Positions 22,931 through 37,790 of a stretch of 64,000 bases of DNA are shown piece by piece. The notes under the pieces were generated by a model that saw only the letters and a list, made by a program, of their open reading frames with translations, had not been told where the DNA came from and did no database searches. This stretch comes from Hyperoplus lanceolatus (taxonomy: Eukaryota; Chordata; Actinopteri; Uranoscopiformes; Ammodytidae). The position numbers were made by a program, and so were the translations under genes. The DNA is taken from positions 31,423,501 through 31,487,500 of the forward strand of contig CM049395.1 of assembly GCA_026929865.2 (NCBI GenBank), in the 5' to 3' direction. Position 1 is the stretch's first letter. Each line of letters opens with the position of its first letter.

Positions 22931-25003
22931 CCTCTCCACTCTGATGGAGATTACTATCGTATCGCATTCCTCTCAACGGAGTTCTGATCCCCTCCCCATG
23001 TAGATCACTGTCTCTCACTGCTACCTGCCTTTTTTATATGTAAATGAAGGTTATAATATATTAAGAGTTAAGTCGGTGATGAACAAGGTTTCTGTTGTCC
23101 GTTGCTAATGGTGTTGGTCAGTCATTATCTGTATGATAAGAGAATGTTTGTATCAATAGTCAAACTAACACTACTTTAACTCTAAATGTTGCCAGTTATT
23201 AAGATGTTACAAATGTTGTCTGCATCTTGTAAAACAAGGAGTGAAAGAAATATTAGCTTTCTGAAGTTATGCAATATGGGTTTAAAGGCCAAATGTATTA
23301 TGAGTATTTTGCACTTTTTTTTTATCTTGACAATATATTGCAGCGTATAGTTTAACACACACACTTCTCCATCCAAATCAGTTTTTATACATGCATGTAT
23401 GTACGATGTGTATTTGTAAATATATATTTCTGTATCTGCTGTTCTTTTCATAGGAACTTTTGTGATTGATGATTAAAGTACGTCATGTATTGGTGCTGCA
23501 TGACAGTTTAAACGTAGTTCAATCAAAGGAATTCACACGACCATTGCTGTTTTGGAAAGGTGTATGAAAATATAATAAAAATAATCAGCATATTCGGTTG
23601 AAATCTATAGATTTGCTACAGTGTCTTTTAAAGTCTTTAGTCCAGCAATGCCAGCTACTGTTTTAAAGTTTGTCAGGTGTGAATGAACCAGATTCCGGTG
23701 TTGATGCCGCCACAGTGTAGACAGACTTCACGGTCATAATATGTGGTGTCTTGGTGCTCTATTACTTTCTGTTTAATTCTTTTTTTCTTTTCTTTTTTAA
23801 CTGGAGTTCTATCTGCTTTATGACAATTTTTTTATTTAAGAGAATATTGATTGATTTCTATCTATTGGATATTATTTTGTATTTCTTACTATACTATATA
23901 GTAATTTTGGCTGAGCTTTATCAAAGAGAAATCCAGTCAATAAAACATGAGACGGCATGGATTTCAGATTACTTTCTGTGTATCAATCTCTAACCTAAGT
24001 GTCGGCACATTCCTATGACTGAAAGGTTTTAAAGATTTTCTCATTGGACTGATACGCCTTGTACACAATAAAGAAAATAAGTTCATCACCTAAAAGTAAA
24101 ACTAAAGCTAAGTACTAAGATAAGATCTGAAAAGAGTTGCCAGCTGACTTGGATCAGTCCTCACTGTAAAGGCAAAATAAAACAGGCAACAATTACAACT
24201 GTAATAACCTATAGCTGGAGTTTATCTCGCAGGGCAAAGGTCAGGCTGTTGTCAACATGTAGTTGGATTGGTGACATGGTATATTTGTCTAATTGAATAA
24301 AGGTGATGTTATCTGGCATTGTCTGTGTATTGATGCTGACCTGTTCTTCTTTAACTGGTCCATCTGATAATGTTGTCAGTTTTCTGTCCATAATTGAAGG
24401 TTATCTAGTAGCCTAATCCATGCGGCTCATACAATTTGAAAAAACTATAAGGTAGGCTACCTTGTAGTTTTTGCTATGAGTTTTTGTCTTTTTCTCATTG
24501 ATTTGATGTTTTCATTAACTGGTCGTTCTTGTTTTTTAACATTTTAAAAACACTAGATAAATGAAGAGATTCCATTCAAGAACATAAAAAGGATGTGTTC
24601 AAGAAGGAGCAGGAAGCATAATGCTAAGGCAGATATAAAAAAATGTAATGATAAAATACAAATAGATAGAATAGACTAGACTTTAAGGGATAGTGCAGGC
24701 AGCAATAATGTATACATTGCAGGTGCAACAATGGAAATAAAAGCTGAGACTGTTTTGTATTGAGTCAGTAGATTTCGTAGAGGTCACTGATTTTATTTTG
24801 AAGGATTCGTCCCGGAAGCCGGAAACGTCTCCGGATGGAGAACTTTTTAATACAGAAGCACACATGCACTGCTGGTTGACAGATTAGGCTGCACTATTTC
24901 AGGGTGAGAGACACTCCATGACATTGCTCAGCAGTGAGAAACTGGCCGAGTTTGAAATCTGAGTATGTACACGTTTTTGTTGTATTCAAACAGGTCAGCA
25001 GTC
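22931..25003. other. prc1 3' UTR and prc1-ptpmt1 intergenic region
   Basis: The prc1 3' UTR probably runs to a poly(A) signal AATAAA at 23574-23579. The remainder, to the ptpmt1 start, is AT-rich and contains no coding segment that I recognise. This gap joins two blocks that lie on different human chromosomes. Confidence 0.7.
23574..23579 (+). terminator. prc1 poly(A) signal (candidate)
   Basis: AATAAA lies about 640 bases after the stop codon. An ATTAAA variant near 23472 is an alternative. Confidence 0.5.
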
Positions 25004-28000
25004 ATGTCTGGAGCGTTAGCAAGGCTGCTGTTCTACCCGACTCTCGCCTACAATGTTGTCATGGAGAAGATGTCCTCGAGACGGTGGTTTGACCGAGTGG
25101 ACGAAACAGTGATCCTTGGAGCGCTGCCGTTCAGGTCCATGACACAACAGGTCGTTCACACTCTCTAGCTTTGTTCTGCATCTTAGTCCCAAGAAGCAGA
25201 ACAAAAACTATGATACACACAAACTGTATTATTTATTAGCGCTATTTATTTTGGTTTATTTCTTACCTGATAGTCCTCACTCTGAACAACTAGGCCAGGC
25301 AAAGTAAGGCATTTTGGGGCCAAAAATAGAATTAATTGTACAATATATTTTTTTCAGCTCAGATAATTTCTATGAGGTGTCCAGAACAACGTACTAAAAG
25401 TCCTAAGAAATCCTAGTTGAGGAAATATGTTTAATTCTCATCAATCCGAGATGTGTGCCAATAAGGCGAGACAACAATACAACCCAATGGGGCTATTTTT
25501 TTGCTTTACTCCTATCGAAATTAAACTTTACACAATGAAAGTATCCATGAAAAAATTACAAGTTTCTTTAAAAATTAATTTTAATATGCAAATGACTAAT
25601 GAGCTATAAACTAATCGTACATGCCCAAAATAAAACCAAATAGACTTACTTTTTTTCCTTTACTCCTACCACAATAAAACTTCACATAGTAAAAGTACAC
25701 TTGAAAAGTAACTTTTTTTGTATTACAAGTTTCTTCTTAAATCAATTTGCATATGCACATGAGCATATCCAAACATCCTACTGCCAATGGGTGATGGCGA
25801 TGCTGTTTTTAGACTGGCCTCTAACCTGAAAAACTGCCTGGCTTACCTGCCAGGTGTATAACAGGTGCCTATCAGAAATTAGATCCCCCCCCCCCCCCCC
25901 CCCACACACACCTAGCTAGTGTAATTTTTTACTTTTTTTGGTGCCATTCCCTTGCCAAATAGACAAGACGTAGAATCACAGCCTGAAATGGCATGGATAA
26001 AGAACAGATTGTCACACACCTTGGGACCAAGTGACTCCTTTGTCTACTTTATGCACCATATCCGTCTTGTTTTTGTTGCTTTCTTTGGTTCTGGTGCCAG
26101 AAACAGCTCGTGTGCATTCAGACCAGCATGATGCAATAAGAGTACTAACAAGTCTGTGTTATCACCTACTGAGACTGTTTTTTGTTCTGGCAGAGGTAAT
26201 GGCAGTTTGGACAATGAGCACATCTGCATTGTGCTTTGCATGGTCTGTGATACACACCATTTTTTGTATTACAAGTTTCTTTGAATGGCAGCAGCCATTG
26301 TGGCGCTGCGGGAGCGTCCAGCCTTACAGTGGACGTACACACTGGTTCCCTGGTCTCTGTGCTGCAGTGCAAACTCCACGCCTCGGTTCAGGTTCTCCAG
26401 GCTGGGAACGCCCGTCAGGTCCACGGTGCTCAACCTCAACTGCTCCACTCCTGCAGCACGCCACTCCTGTCAATCAACCATCAGTTACTTATGAATGAGT
26501 GGAATACATAAAAGGCAAAAAGACAACCCTAGTCCTACTGACACAGTTTGGATTGGTAAGGTAATCTAAGGCTTCACCAAATCATTATTTTCATTGTGTT
26601 GATAAGTATGCAGATTCATGCCACAAACAGCCACAAAAAATAGGCAGTAAATACCAACTTCAAACCAGTTCTTGTCTTTTACAATAGAAAGCAATGTTAT
26701 ATTTGTAAAGAAGGGTCACAGCCAAATTACTTTGAGTCGTTACATTCCAATAACTGAACTGTGTGAATACGTTTCTGCAGTGTGGCTAAATCCCCTGTGT
26801 TTTAGGATGGCCTGGAGAAAAATGTCAATGTAGCGACATTGACCAATAAAGCAAATGAACTTAACTTTTATTTTATTCACACAAGACAGCTGGCACAGCT
26901 CAATCTTTAACCCTAGAGTGGATAAGCAAGTGACGTGAACTCATGCGTATATATTTTGGGTAGCCTATATTTTATTAGTGTATAGCTCATTTGCATATTA
27001 AAATTTATTTTCAAAGAAACTTGTAATTCAAAAAATGGTGTGTATCACAGACCATGCAAAGCACGATATAGATGTGATCATTGTCCAAACTGCCATTACC
27101 TCTGCCAGAACAAAAGACACAGCCTCAGAAGGTGATGACACAGACTTGTTAGTACTCTTGTTGCATCATGCTGGTCTGAATGCACACAAGCTGTTTCTGG
27201 CACCAGAACCAAAGAAAGCAACAAAAACAAGACGGATATGGTGCATAAAGTAGACAAAGGAGTTACTTGGTCCCAAGGTGTGTGACAAACTCCTCTTTAT
27301 CCATTTAATTACAGGCTGTGATTCTTCTCGTCTATTTGGCATAGGAAAGGGAATGGTACTGAAAAAAGTAAAAAATTACACTAGCTTTCTCGAACAAGCT
27401 AGTTACAGGAAAATGTGGGAAAAAGCATCATTGCAGCAGGTGAAAAAGCTCTAGTATCACTGTATGGGGGGAGAGACGAATCTAATTCCTGAGAGGCACC
27501 TGTTATAGGGGTATAACAGGTGCCTCAGGTAAGCCAGGCAGTTTTTCTGGTTAGAGGCCAGTCTAAAAGCAGCATCGCCATCACCCATTGGCAGTACGAT
27601 GATTGGATATTCAATAAGTGTGGAGCTCATGTACATATGCAAATTGATTTTAAAAATAAACTTGTAATACAAAAAAAGTTACTTTTCAAGTATACTTTTA
27701 CTATGATAAGTTTTATTGTGGTAGGAGTAAAGGAAAAAAGTAAGCCTATTTGGGTTTATTTTGGGCATGTACGATAAGTGTATAGCTCATTTGCATATAA
27801 AAATTAATTTTCAAAGAAACTTGTAATACAAAAAAAGTTCATTTTCATGGATACTTTTATTGTGTAAAGTTTCATTTTGATAGGACTAAAGGAAAAAAAT
27901 AGCCCCATTGGGTTGTATTGATGTCTTGCCTTATTGGCACACATCTCGGATTGATGAGAATTAAACATTTTTCCTCAACTAGGATTTCTTAGGACTTTTA

Positions 28001-30365
28001 GTATGTTGTTCTGGACACCTCATAGAAATTATCTGAGCTGAAAAAAATTATTTTACAATTAATTCTATTGCATGGACTAAACTGTCTTTCTCATTTCAAA
28101 GCCTAGAAAAAAAATTGACAGGCAACTCAATCTTTTTAGTTTTGCGGTGATGGTGCTGTTTATGTTGTAAAACTATTTTTTGACTACTTTAAGTACTTTA
28201 CCGATTGATTAGTCCACAGGGAGAAGTAAACTGCAACTGTTTAAAAACTCAATATTAAAAGTAATTTATTAGGCTGGTTATAGGTTCTCAAATGTGAAGA
28301 TGTGATGCTGAATAAATCAAGCCAATGAATACACGTTGTCTGTATGTTTGACTCTGAGAACTGATGGTGGCCATTTGTTGTGTTGCAGCTGGTTGAAGCA
28401 GAGAATGTCAGAGGGGTTATCACCATGAATGAGATGTATGAGACCAAATATTTCTGCAACTCTGCTGAGGTAAGTTCACGTCACTTGCTTATCCACTCTA
28501 GGGTTAAAGATTGAGCTGTGCCAGCTGTCTTGTGTGAATAAAATAAAAGTTAAGTTCATTTGCTTTATTGGTCAATGTCGCTACATTGACATTTTTCTCC
28601 AGGCCATCCTAAAACACAGGGGATTTAGCCACACTGCAGAAACGTATTCACACAGTTCAGTTATTGGAATGTAACGACTCAAAGTAATTTGGCTGTGACC
28701 CTTCTTTACAAATATAACATTGCTTTCTATTGTAAAAGACAAGAACTGGTTTGAAGTTGGTATTTACTGCCTATTTTTTGTGGCTGTTTGTGGCATGAAT
28801 CTGCATACTTATCAACACAATGAAAATAATGATTTGGTGAAGCCTTAGATTACCTTACCAATCCAAACTGTGTCAGTAGGACTAGGGTTGTCTTTTTGCC
28901 TTTTATGTATTCCACTCATTCATAAGTAACTGATGGTTGATTGACAGGAGTGGCGTGCTGCAGGAGTGGAGCAGTTGAGGTTGAGCACCGTGGACCTGAC
29001 GGGCGTTCCCAGCCTGGAGAACCTGAACCGAGGCGTGGAGTTTGCACTGCAGCACAGAGACCAGGGAACCAGTGTGTACGTCCACTGTAAGGCTGGACGC
29101 TCCCGCAGCGCCACAATGGCTGCTGCCTACCTCATACGGGTCAGTGAACAGGAACTGTGAGGGGGTCACACCATCATTTCCTGCCCTGCTGTTTACACTC
29201 AAACCTAGACATCACTTTAATAAGATGGTTGGCACGTAAACTGAGGTATAACTGCCAAAAAATAGAAACCCCTTTTACACTGTAATGCTATGTAAACCCC
29301 TTCAACAAGTACTCTCCTAGTACCCTAAAGGATACTTTCACATTTTTATCTGACAAACACATACATTGAAATCAATAGTCCTCATTCTGTGCAAAATGAT
29401 GAGGCTAATTGAAGACATCAGCAAGTGGGTATCTTCAAAGTGTTAAGAGCAATCAGATCGAGATTGTTTGTTTTAATGGCTGGACCCTTGTGATATCAAG
29501 TCTGAAAGTGGAGATGAGTGCTCAGGGAACACAGTGACACAAAATGTTTCAGTTCAACAATTGTTTTTAAGTTCAATGAGACCAAAAAGGAAGCAAGTAC
29601 TAGCTGAACTTCAAGATCCGAGTTTACACAATGAAGATGTTTTTAGTTGAGGTTATTTTTTTTTCTGGGATTGTCTATGGTACAGTATGTTTTTAGGCCC
29701 TATCTATTTTCCTAATTGTGTCATGTTTTGCTAGAAGAACAAATGATAAATACGTCAATTAGTAACAAACATTTATGAAGATCAATTTTAATGTTTGAAT
29801 AATTATTTGTCTTTTATCTGGCTTCATTGTCTTAATACAGTTGGTCACAAACTACTACAATGTATTGCGTGTATCATACAGCACACTTTGAATGTAAATT
29901 GTCTAGTATTTTCTCTCTCCAGGGTATATGAACTATGAATATATGAAACGATGAGCTTCATTTTAAGCTTTACATTTAGCTTGTCTACATCCTGATTGGG
30001 TGAATGGTGTTGGACTCGGCTGCAATGCAAAGCTGGACGTTAACAGCTTAACCACCATAAAGTCATTGTTTCATTTCAAGGCCAGCAACAGTGATGACAC
30101 CAACATAGAGGAGAATCAGACGCTTTCTAGTCATAAATCTACAACACTGCCTCTATGAAACATGGTCCAAATAACTGTCTGCTCGCTAAGTCAGTCATAT
30201 AGTGATTTTCACAGTGTGCCTTCTCTCTGCTCACAGTTACACTGCTGCACTCCTGAGGAGGCTTGTCAGAAACTTGCGTCTGTTCGGTCGCACGTCCTGG
30301 TGCGCTCGGCTCAGCTGGAGGTGCTGAGGAAATACTACCTGCAGGTGTGTGCACAGGCCAGCTGA
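25004..30365 (+). CDS. ptpmt1: PTPMT1, mitochondrial phosphatidylglycerophosphatase
   Basis: Dual-specificity-type phosphatase of the inner mitochondrial membrane. It dephosphorylates phosphatidylglycerophosphate to phosphatidylglycerol, a step of cardiolipin synthesis. Four exons: 25004-25150, 28389-28469, 28948-29139, 30237-30365 (TGA), all in phase 0, giving 182 residues against about 200 in human. The P-loop [11 protein letters not shown] holds the CX5R nucleophile (Cys123, Arg129), and the general acid is expected at Asp92 in STVDLTG. Also seen are [13 protein letters not shown] and [19 protein letters not shown]. The N-terminus [19 protein letters not shown] is hydrophobic with Arg, fitting a mitochondrial anchor or targeting region. 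Intron 1 (3.2 kb) carries a fold-back element with an inverted copy of most of exon 3. ndufs3 follows downstream, as in the mammalian locus. Confidence 0.95.
25900..26275 (-). pseudogene. left-arm copy of a PIN-like mobile-element protein fragment
   Basis: On the minus strand, 26241-26044 reads a fragment with [20 protein letters not shown] and then [16 protein letters not shown]. It matches the better preserved right-arm copy at 27035-27420. Frame breaks make it non-functional. Confidence 0.6.
26287..26941 (-). pseudogene. inverted 655-bp copy of ptpmt1 intron 2 plus exon 3
   Basis: This is the reverse complement of 28473-29127. It covers all but the first three bases of intron 2 (478 bp) and 180 of the 192 bp of exon 3, including the [11 protein letters not shown] catalytic loop codons. 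The two copies have the same length and, wherever I compared them by eye, the same bases, including the conceptual translations of both. It lies exactly between the two arms of the fold-back element and stops 12 bp before the end of exon 3. It has no donor site, so it is not expected to code. The high identity means either a very recent event, gene conversion, or an assembly artefact. Confidence 0.9.
27035..27420 (+). pseudogene. fragment of a PIN-like (XPG/FEN1-type) mobile-element protein
   Basis: The frame reads [15 protein letters not shown], then [20 protein letters not shown], a KTRRIWCIK motif, a stop codon (27251-27253), and continues in the same frame with [20 protein letters not shown] and [11 protein letters not shown]. 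The order [12 protein letters not shown], then LLxxHxxTGCDxxSxLFGIGK, is typical of a multicopy family of PIN-like-domain proteins in fish and invertebrate genomes. The family name is from memory and not confirmed. It is broken by a stop and truncated. Confidence 0.6.
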
Positions 30366-31712
30366 GGGCCGTCACACATCACTACAAGCCTAGAGCAGCT
30401 GGAAGACTGGGCCCTGAGCCATGTGCAATCATTCATTACATAATGTTTACTCACTGAAGTAAAATGCCACAACTATTTATTTTTCCACATACATTTTAAA
30501 ATCAAATTTTTATGATTTTTAGTAAAGTTTTAGTAAATTCACAACCAATTAATATTCTTTCTTTTTTTAAGTCTTATAATTCCTGTGGCTTCTTTCCTTT
30601 AACTCCTTGACTACCTGGTTTTCTGATTGCGATTGCAATATAATTATTTTATATCTTGGAAATTTTGAAGCTCAGAATAATGTTTAGAAAATGGAAAAAC
30701 CCTCAAACTTTTAAAATCTTTGAACAGTCCCATCAGACAGAAATACTTTTAAATCCCTTACACAAGTCAACATTGCGAAATTGTCTGTTTGTAAACATAA
30801 TAATAAAAAAGATCTCCACTTTATCATATTTTATTTTTCAGTTAACATATTTTCCTATGGTGCCTTTTTACAAAAGAAAAAAAGTGTGATAATTATGTTG
30901 AATAAAAGATCTGTGATATGATTACAATCTTATGGTGTTTATGCAGTTTTTATTTTGTAATATTTCACATGGGACAGTTCAAGAAGTTGCACCACATCCA
31001 TGTTAGCTGGAACTGAAAAGGAATTTAGTACATCTACTCAACAACTGTACTGAGGTAAAGAAACAATAAACCTTCATACTGTTTGTCCTTATTGGAATGT
31101 TTTTCATTTTGTCATATTGTATGTGTTTTCTTTGGCTTCATTTCAAACGAGATTAGATATCTTTTGGGAACTCAAACTGTCTAACCTGATCAAGACTTAG
31201 GCTACTTGAAGTAAGGTTAATCTAAAAACAGATTTCTTTGTAATTCAAAGGAAAAAATATTCAATATTCTTCAATTATTTGACTTAAATGTTGAGCAGTG
31301 GCCTTAAAAGTATTTTTCCTACTAATCAAGGTTTAAAATCTTTTTATTGTCGCTTTTTTTCTTCATTCATTTAAAGGGCAGCACAGCTATATAAACTAGG
31401 GGTTCATACCATGTGTTTATATACTGTTTTCAGTATATTGTGTTACATTCCATTTTATTTGAATACATTTTATTTCATCTCCATTTTTATACTTAGAACT
31501 ATTTATCTTATGTGTACATATTGCCTTTTGCATTGATAGAGGGAGATTAAAGATGTTCACTGCCAAAGACTTCGCATGTATTTGTTATGCTTATAAAACA
31601 TATAAAAAAGGTCCAGCTCTTCTCACAGACCACCACCTCCGGCCCATCAGGTGGCGACAAAGCGCTGACAGTCGCTCTCCCGTGCCCGAAGAAAAGCGGC
31701 TTCAGAGGAAAC
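30366..31712. other. ptpmt1 3' UTR and ptpmt1-ndufs3 intergenic region
   Basis: AT-rich DNA with a candidate ptpmt1 poly(A) signal AATAAA at 30901-30906. I see no coding exon. In human, KBTBD4 lies in this position, and no Kelch or BTB segment is readable here. The ndufs3 promoter must lie in the last few hundred bases, where GC content rises. Confidence 0.65.
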
Positions 31713-34460
<2,748 letters not shown>

Positions 34461-37400
34461 TGTCCCTTCTGTTTCATCAACGTATTCTGTCTGCTAGCGT
34501 CATTTCCAAATCTCCCTGAACAAGCCCACCTGAGATATTTATGTAAATAAAAATACTAATAAAACAATCTTCAAAAGAGTTAAGTGGATATGTGTTTTTT
34601 TGCAAGATTAAGTTAAAATGTCTTACCCTTCATGGCAAAAAATTTGCGGGTACCAGAATTGTACACTTTTTTTTATTTGGCTTTTGAACAATTCATTCCA
34701 ATCTGCTGTTTATAAAAGGCTTTCTACCAGTAATTGACCAGTGGATGCAGGGATTTCCTCCCATTTAGTCACAAGCTCCTTTGTCTCAAATATTACTGTA
34801 TGCTGTGGCATTAATAACTGTTCTCTCACTTACAGTGAAGGAGCTAGAAAGGCCCAGCAGGTGGTACTGCAGCACAGAATATTAACGGGGGTGATGTGAA
34901 GCTGTATATTTCTCCCAATGCTTTCATCCATTGATTCATGATATCTGATGCAACCTGTACATTTCATATTTTTTATTTTGTCAAACATTTTCATTGAAGC
35001 ATTCATTTTACATATAAGAAAAAGGAATACTCAAAACACTACTAAAAACAAGACACAGGTCAGAATGTTTATTTTTGCTTTGTGATTTTTTTTTATCATG
35101 ACTGGATTTATGTTTTTGGGACTCAAAATTGCTTATTTTGACAACATTTTTTGCCAAATTGGACACAATCTGAGAAGTACTTTCAACCACATTTTGACCC
35201 ACGTCTGCTCGACATAGTTTTTTGTACACAATGATCAATCTTCCATCAGGATTATTAGACGGAAAGAAGCACAGACCAGAAACATTCAACACATTGTCAA
35301 TTACTGTACAGATAATTCACTCAATAAAAATACACAGTTAACAGGCTTATCCTGGGCCTATGAAGCTCTTTAGCCATCATGAGAGTATCTTTTTTAATTC
35401 ACGGTATTTTCAGTTTTTAGGCATGCATCACACAAGTGGTTCAGTTGAGTTTTGAATCAAGTCACTACACACACCATGAGTTCTGTGCAGGATTTGTCAC
35501 TATTTGTTAACATGTATCACCTTCACAGACCGATTAAATGACCCGGGTCAGGTCTGTCTTAAAGTAAAACTGTAGCCATCCCCCTGTGCACTGCTGGCTC
35601 ACTGAGGATGAGCTAGAGAAGCCACCAAAGGTTAGACAGATAAAATACATTATCATCTGAAATGAGACACACTCATAGTATAATTTCATGTGCATGTTAA
35701 AAAAAAATTACTTCCTCATTGTCCAAAATGTCGTCTCTTTCTTAGAAATCACTGCAGCCTTAAGGCAACTGGAAATTGTCGGTTAGAAACACTGTGTGCA
35801 AGTGTGAAGCCGTCTGTTATTAGTTTTTAGAGGTGTGAGAGCATTTTCCTAGTGAGGAAGAGTTCAGTCTGAGGTGAGGACTCTTAGGACTTAAAGGAAA
35901 TTCAGCTTTTCAACGCTATGACTGCACAGTGTGGTCACATTTTCAGGTTTAGCTTGATAGTATTCCATTTACCTTTTTTAAGTTTTGAAAACTAATAGTT
36001 AAAATATCAAGTGAAGCCTAGTTAGAATATGTTTTGCTGTCTGAACTCAATCCTTTAGATCAATTGTTTACATTCAAGAATGCAGCATAACTTTCCATAA
36101 GCTTTTTTTGACATTTCATTTTGATAGGAACTTATTAGATTCATGTCCCCATGAAGGTTTGAAAATGTGGTCCAGAATCCACCTGTCTGTAGGGATGTTG
36201 TTAGTAACCTTCTTCAAAGGTTTTGGCCTCAGTGTGTGGACTGAGTCATTTTAAAAATCTATCAAGTAGTTTATAGTCGATAATGTTGGTGCCCTGTGCC
36301 CAGGTTTTGGGATGTCTATCTCAGAGATTTCTGACCACTTTCAATATGTAAATCATCCTGCCTGCAGTATTATTATTATATTTTATTTTATTATTTTATA
36401 TATATTATTATTTTATTTAAACTTGCACTATATATTTTTTTTTCAGAATCAGTACAAAGAATTCCATTGCCAACGACTGCTTCTGTATTTGTATAGAGCG
36501 TAAGAAAAAAAAGGACATTGAACTTGACATTTGAACTGATGTGACCAAACTTCTCCTCTCAGAAATCCTTATCAAGGGAGCTGTAATACAAATAAAAATA
36601 AATGTCATAATTTTCAGTGAAGCATCACTTCACATGGTGCCTCTCCAACAGAGTGGGTGATTTTCATAAAGTCAAGGTTCATCACAATTTGAACTGAATC
36701 ATCGTTCTCCTGGTGGTGTGAAATTAAACAGACATGGATATAACAGCTGTCTGGGAGAAGCAATTCAATCTCCCCCACAGTGGTCACTATCTGAAGAAAT
36801 GAATTAAACGCTGCTAGAATTAGAAATCAAATTGTGGCCAGATCCCCGTAGGCCCAAAGGCGACATGGGGTCAACAGACAGTACGGGATGGATATGCAGT
36901 CTGCACATTTCCAAATGTACGTCTGTTTCGTCCTGCTGTCCTGTGCTCCCAACTGTGGCTGAGCATCAGGTCGAGAAACACTCCAAAATGAGGAAAGGTC
37001 AGACCCCATTTTGACACAAAACACATTGTTCATGTATCATTTTCACATGCCTCTAAAAGACAAGGAAGGTAAATAGATTTTTTACAAACAGACAAGGATA
37101 ACAAATGCACTTACAAAAGTAAAATCCTGTGATTACCACCTCAAGAACAATATGTAAGACTACCAAACTCCCTATGCTGCTGCAGATAATGAGCCTGACC
37201 TTTAGTTAGAAAAAGGGCACTGAAAATTGCATCATTTTTTTAATAAACTTTTTTAGCCTGATAATCTGACTGAACTGCCATCATTTGGTTTTATGTTAAC
37301 TTCTGCACCCACTGGGCAATCATTTCATTATAAATGACTCCAATCATTGAGGGCAAATTTTCTTTTTTTCCAATGCCAATGACATGTCAGTACGGAAGCT

Positions 37401-37790
37401 ATCTCCTTTTGCGTTTTGGTGTTCGCACTTATTCAAATAGGAGTTTGGCAGACACACAGGCGAGAAGGTACTGACCGGATTTTCGATATGGAGTGAAATT
37501 CAATTAGAGTTCACATTACTGTCACTCGAGGTTCAATATTTGAGTTTGATGAAGTCATATCCTGGGAAGCCATTAGCTGGAAATTAAAGACATTTTCATT
37601 CACGCTCTAAACTCAATTCAAGGTCCTTGTGACTTTGCTAAGGAATTCACATGAAGGGGAAGCTTCAAAGACAACAACGAAGCAACATTCAACTACAGTA
37701 TAAAGCTGCCCTTCTGTTGACTGGGAGACTTTTCCACTTTGCACAAATTCCTTCCACAATGTTCAGTCCTTATAGCTCGTAGTTCTGCCG
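34461..37790. other. convergent intergenic region between ndufs3 and c1qtnf4
   Basis: The ndufs3 poly(A) signal AATAAA is at 34546-34551. The rest is AT-rich DNA that must include the c1qtnf4 3' UTR on the minus strand. I see no exon of FAM180B, which lies between these genes in human, and no repeat with recognisable ends. Confidence 0.6.
34546..34551 (+). terminator. ndufs3 poly(A) signal
   Basis: AATAAA 86 bases after the stop codon. A second overlapping candidate (AATAAA) lies about 10 bases further on. Confidence 0.8.

Larger units (their letters stand above)
25327..28067. mobile_element. large fold-back element in ptpmt1 intron 1
   Basis: Two inverted arms, about 25327-26286 and 26942-28067, are diverged reverse complements of each other. 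The outer ends match as TAGAATTAATTGTA against TACAATTAATTCTA. Within each arm a unit of roughly 150-160 bp (core ctcatttgcatat...aaacttgtaatacaaaaaa) is repeated, for example at about 27618-27770 and 27775-27925. Both arms carry a decayed coding segment (see 27035 and 25900). The two arms enclose a 655-bp inverted copy of ptpmt1 sequence. A clear target duplication is not visible. Confidence 0.75.

Noticed and set aside
26031..26511. Several open frames of 69-155 codons on the + strand in ptpmt1 intron 1
   Set aside because: They run across the junction of the fold-back arm and the inverted exon 3 copy, and read the antisense of ptpmt1. They are not independent genes.
30366..31712. Search for kbtbd4 between ptpmt1 and ndufs3
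   Set aside because: No BTB or Kelch coding segment is visible on either strand, and the interval is too short for the gene.
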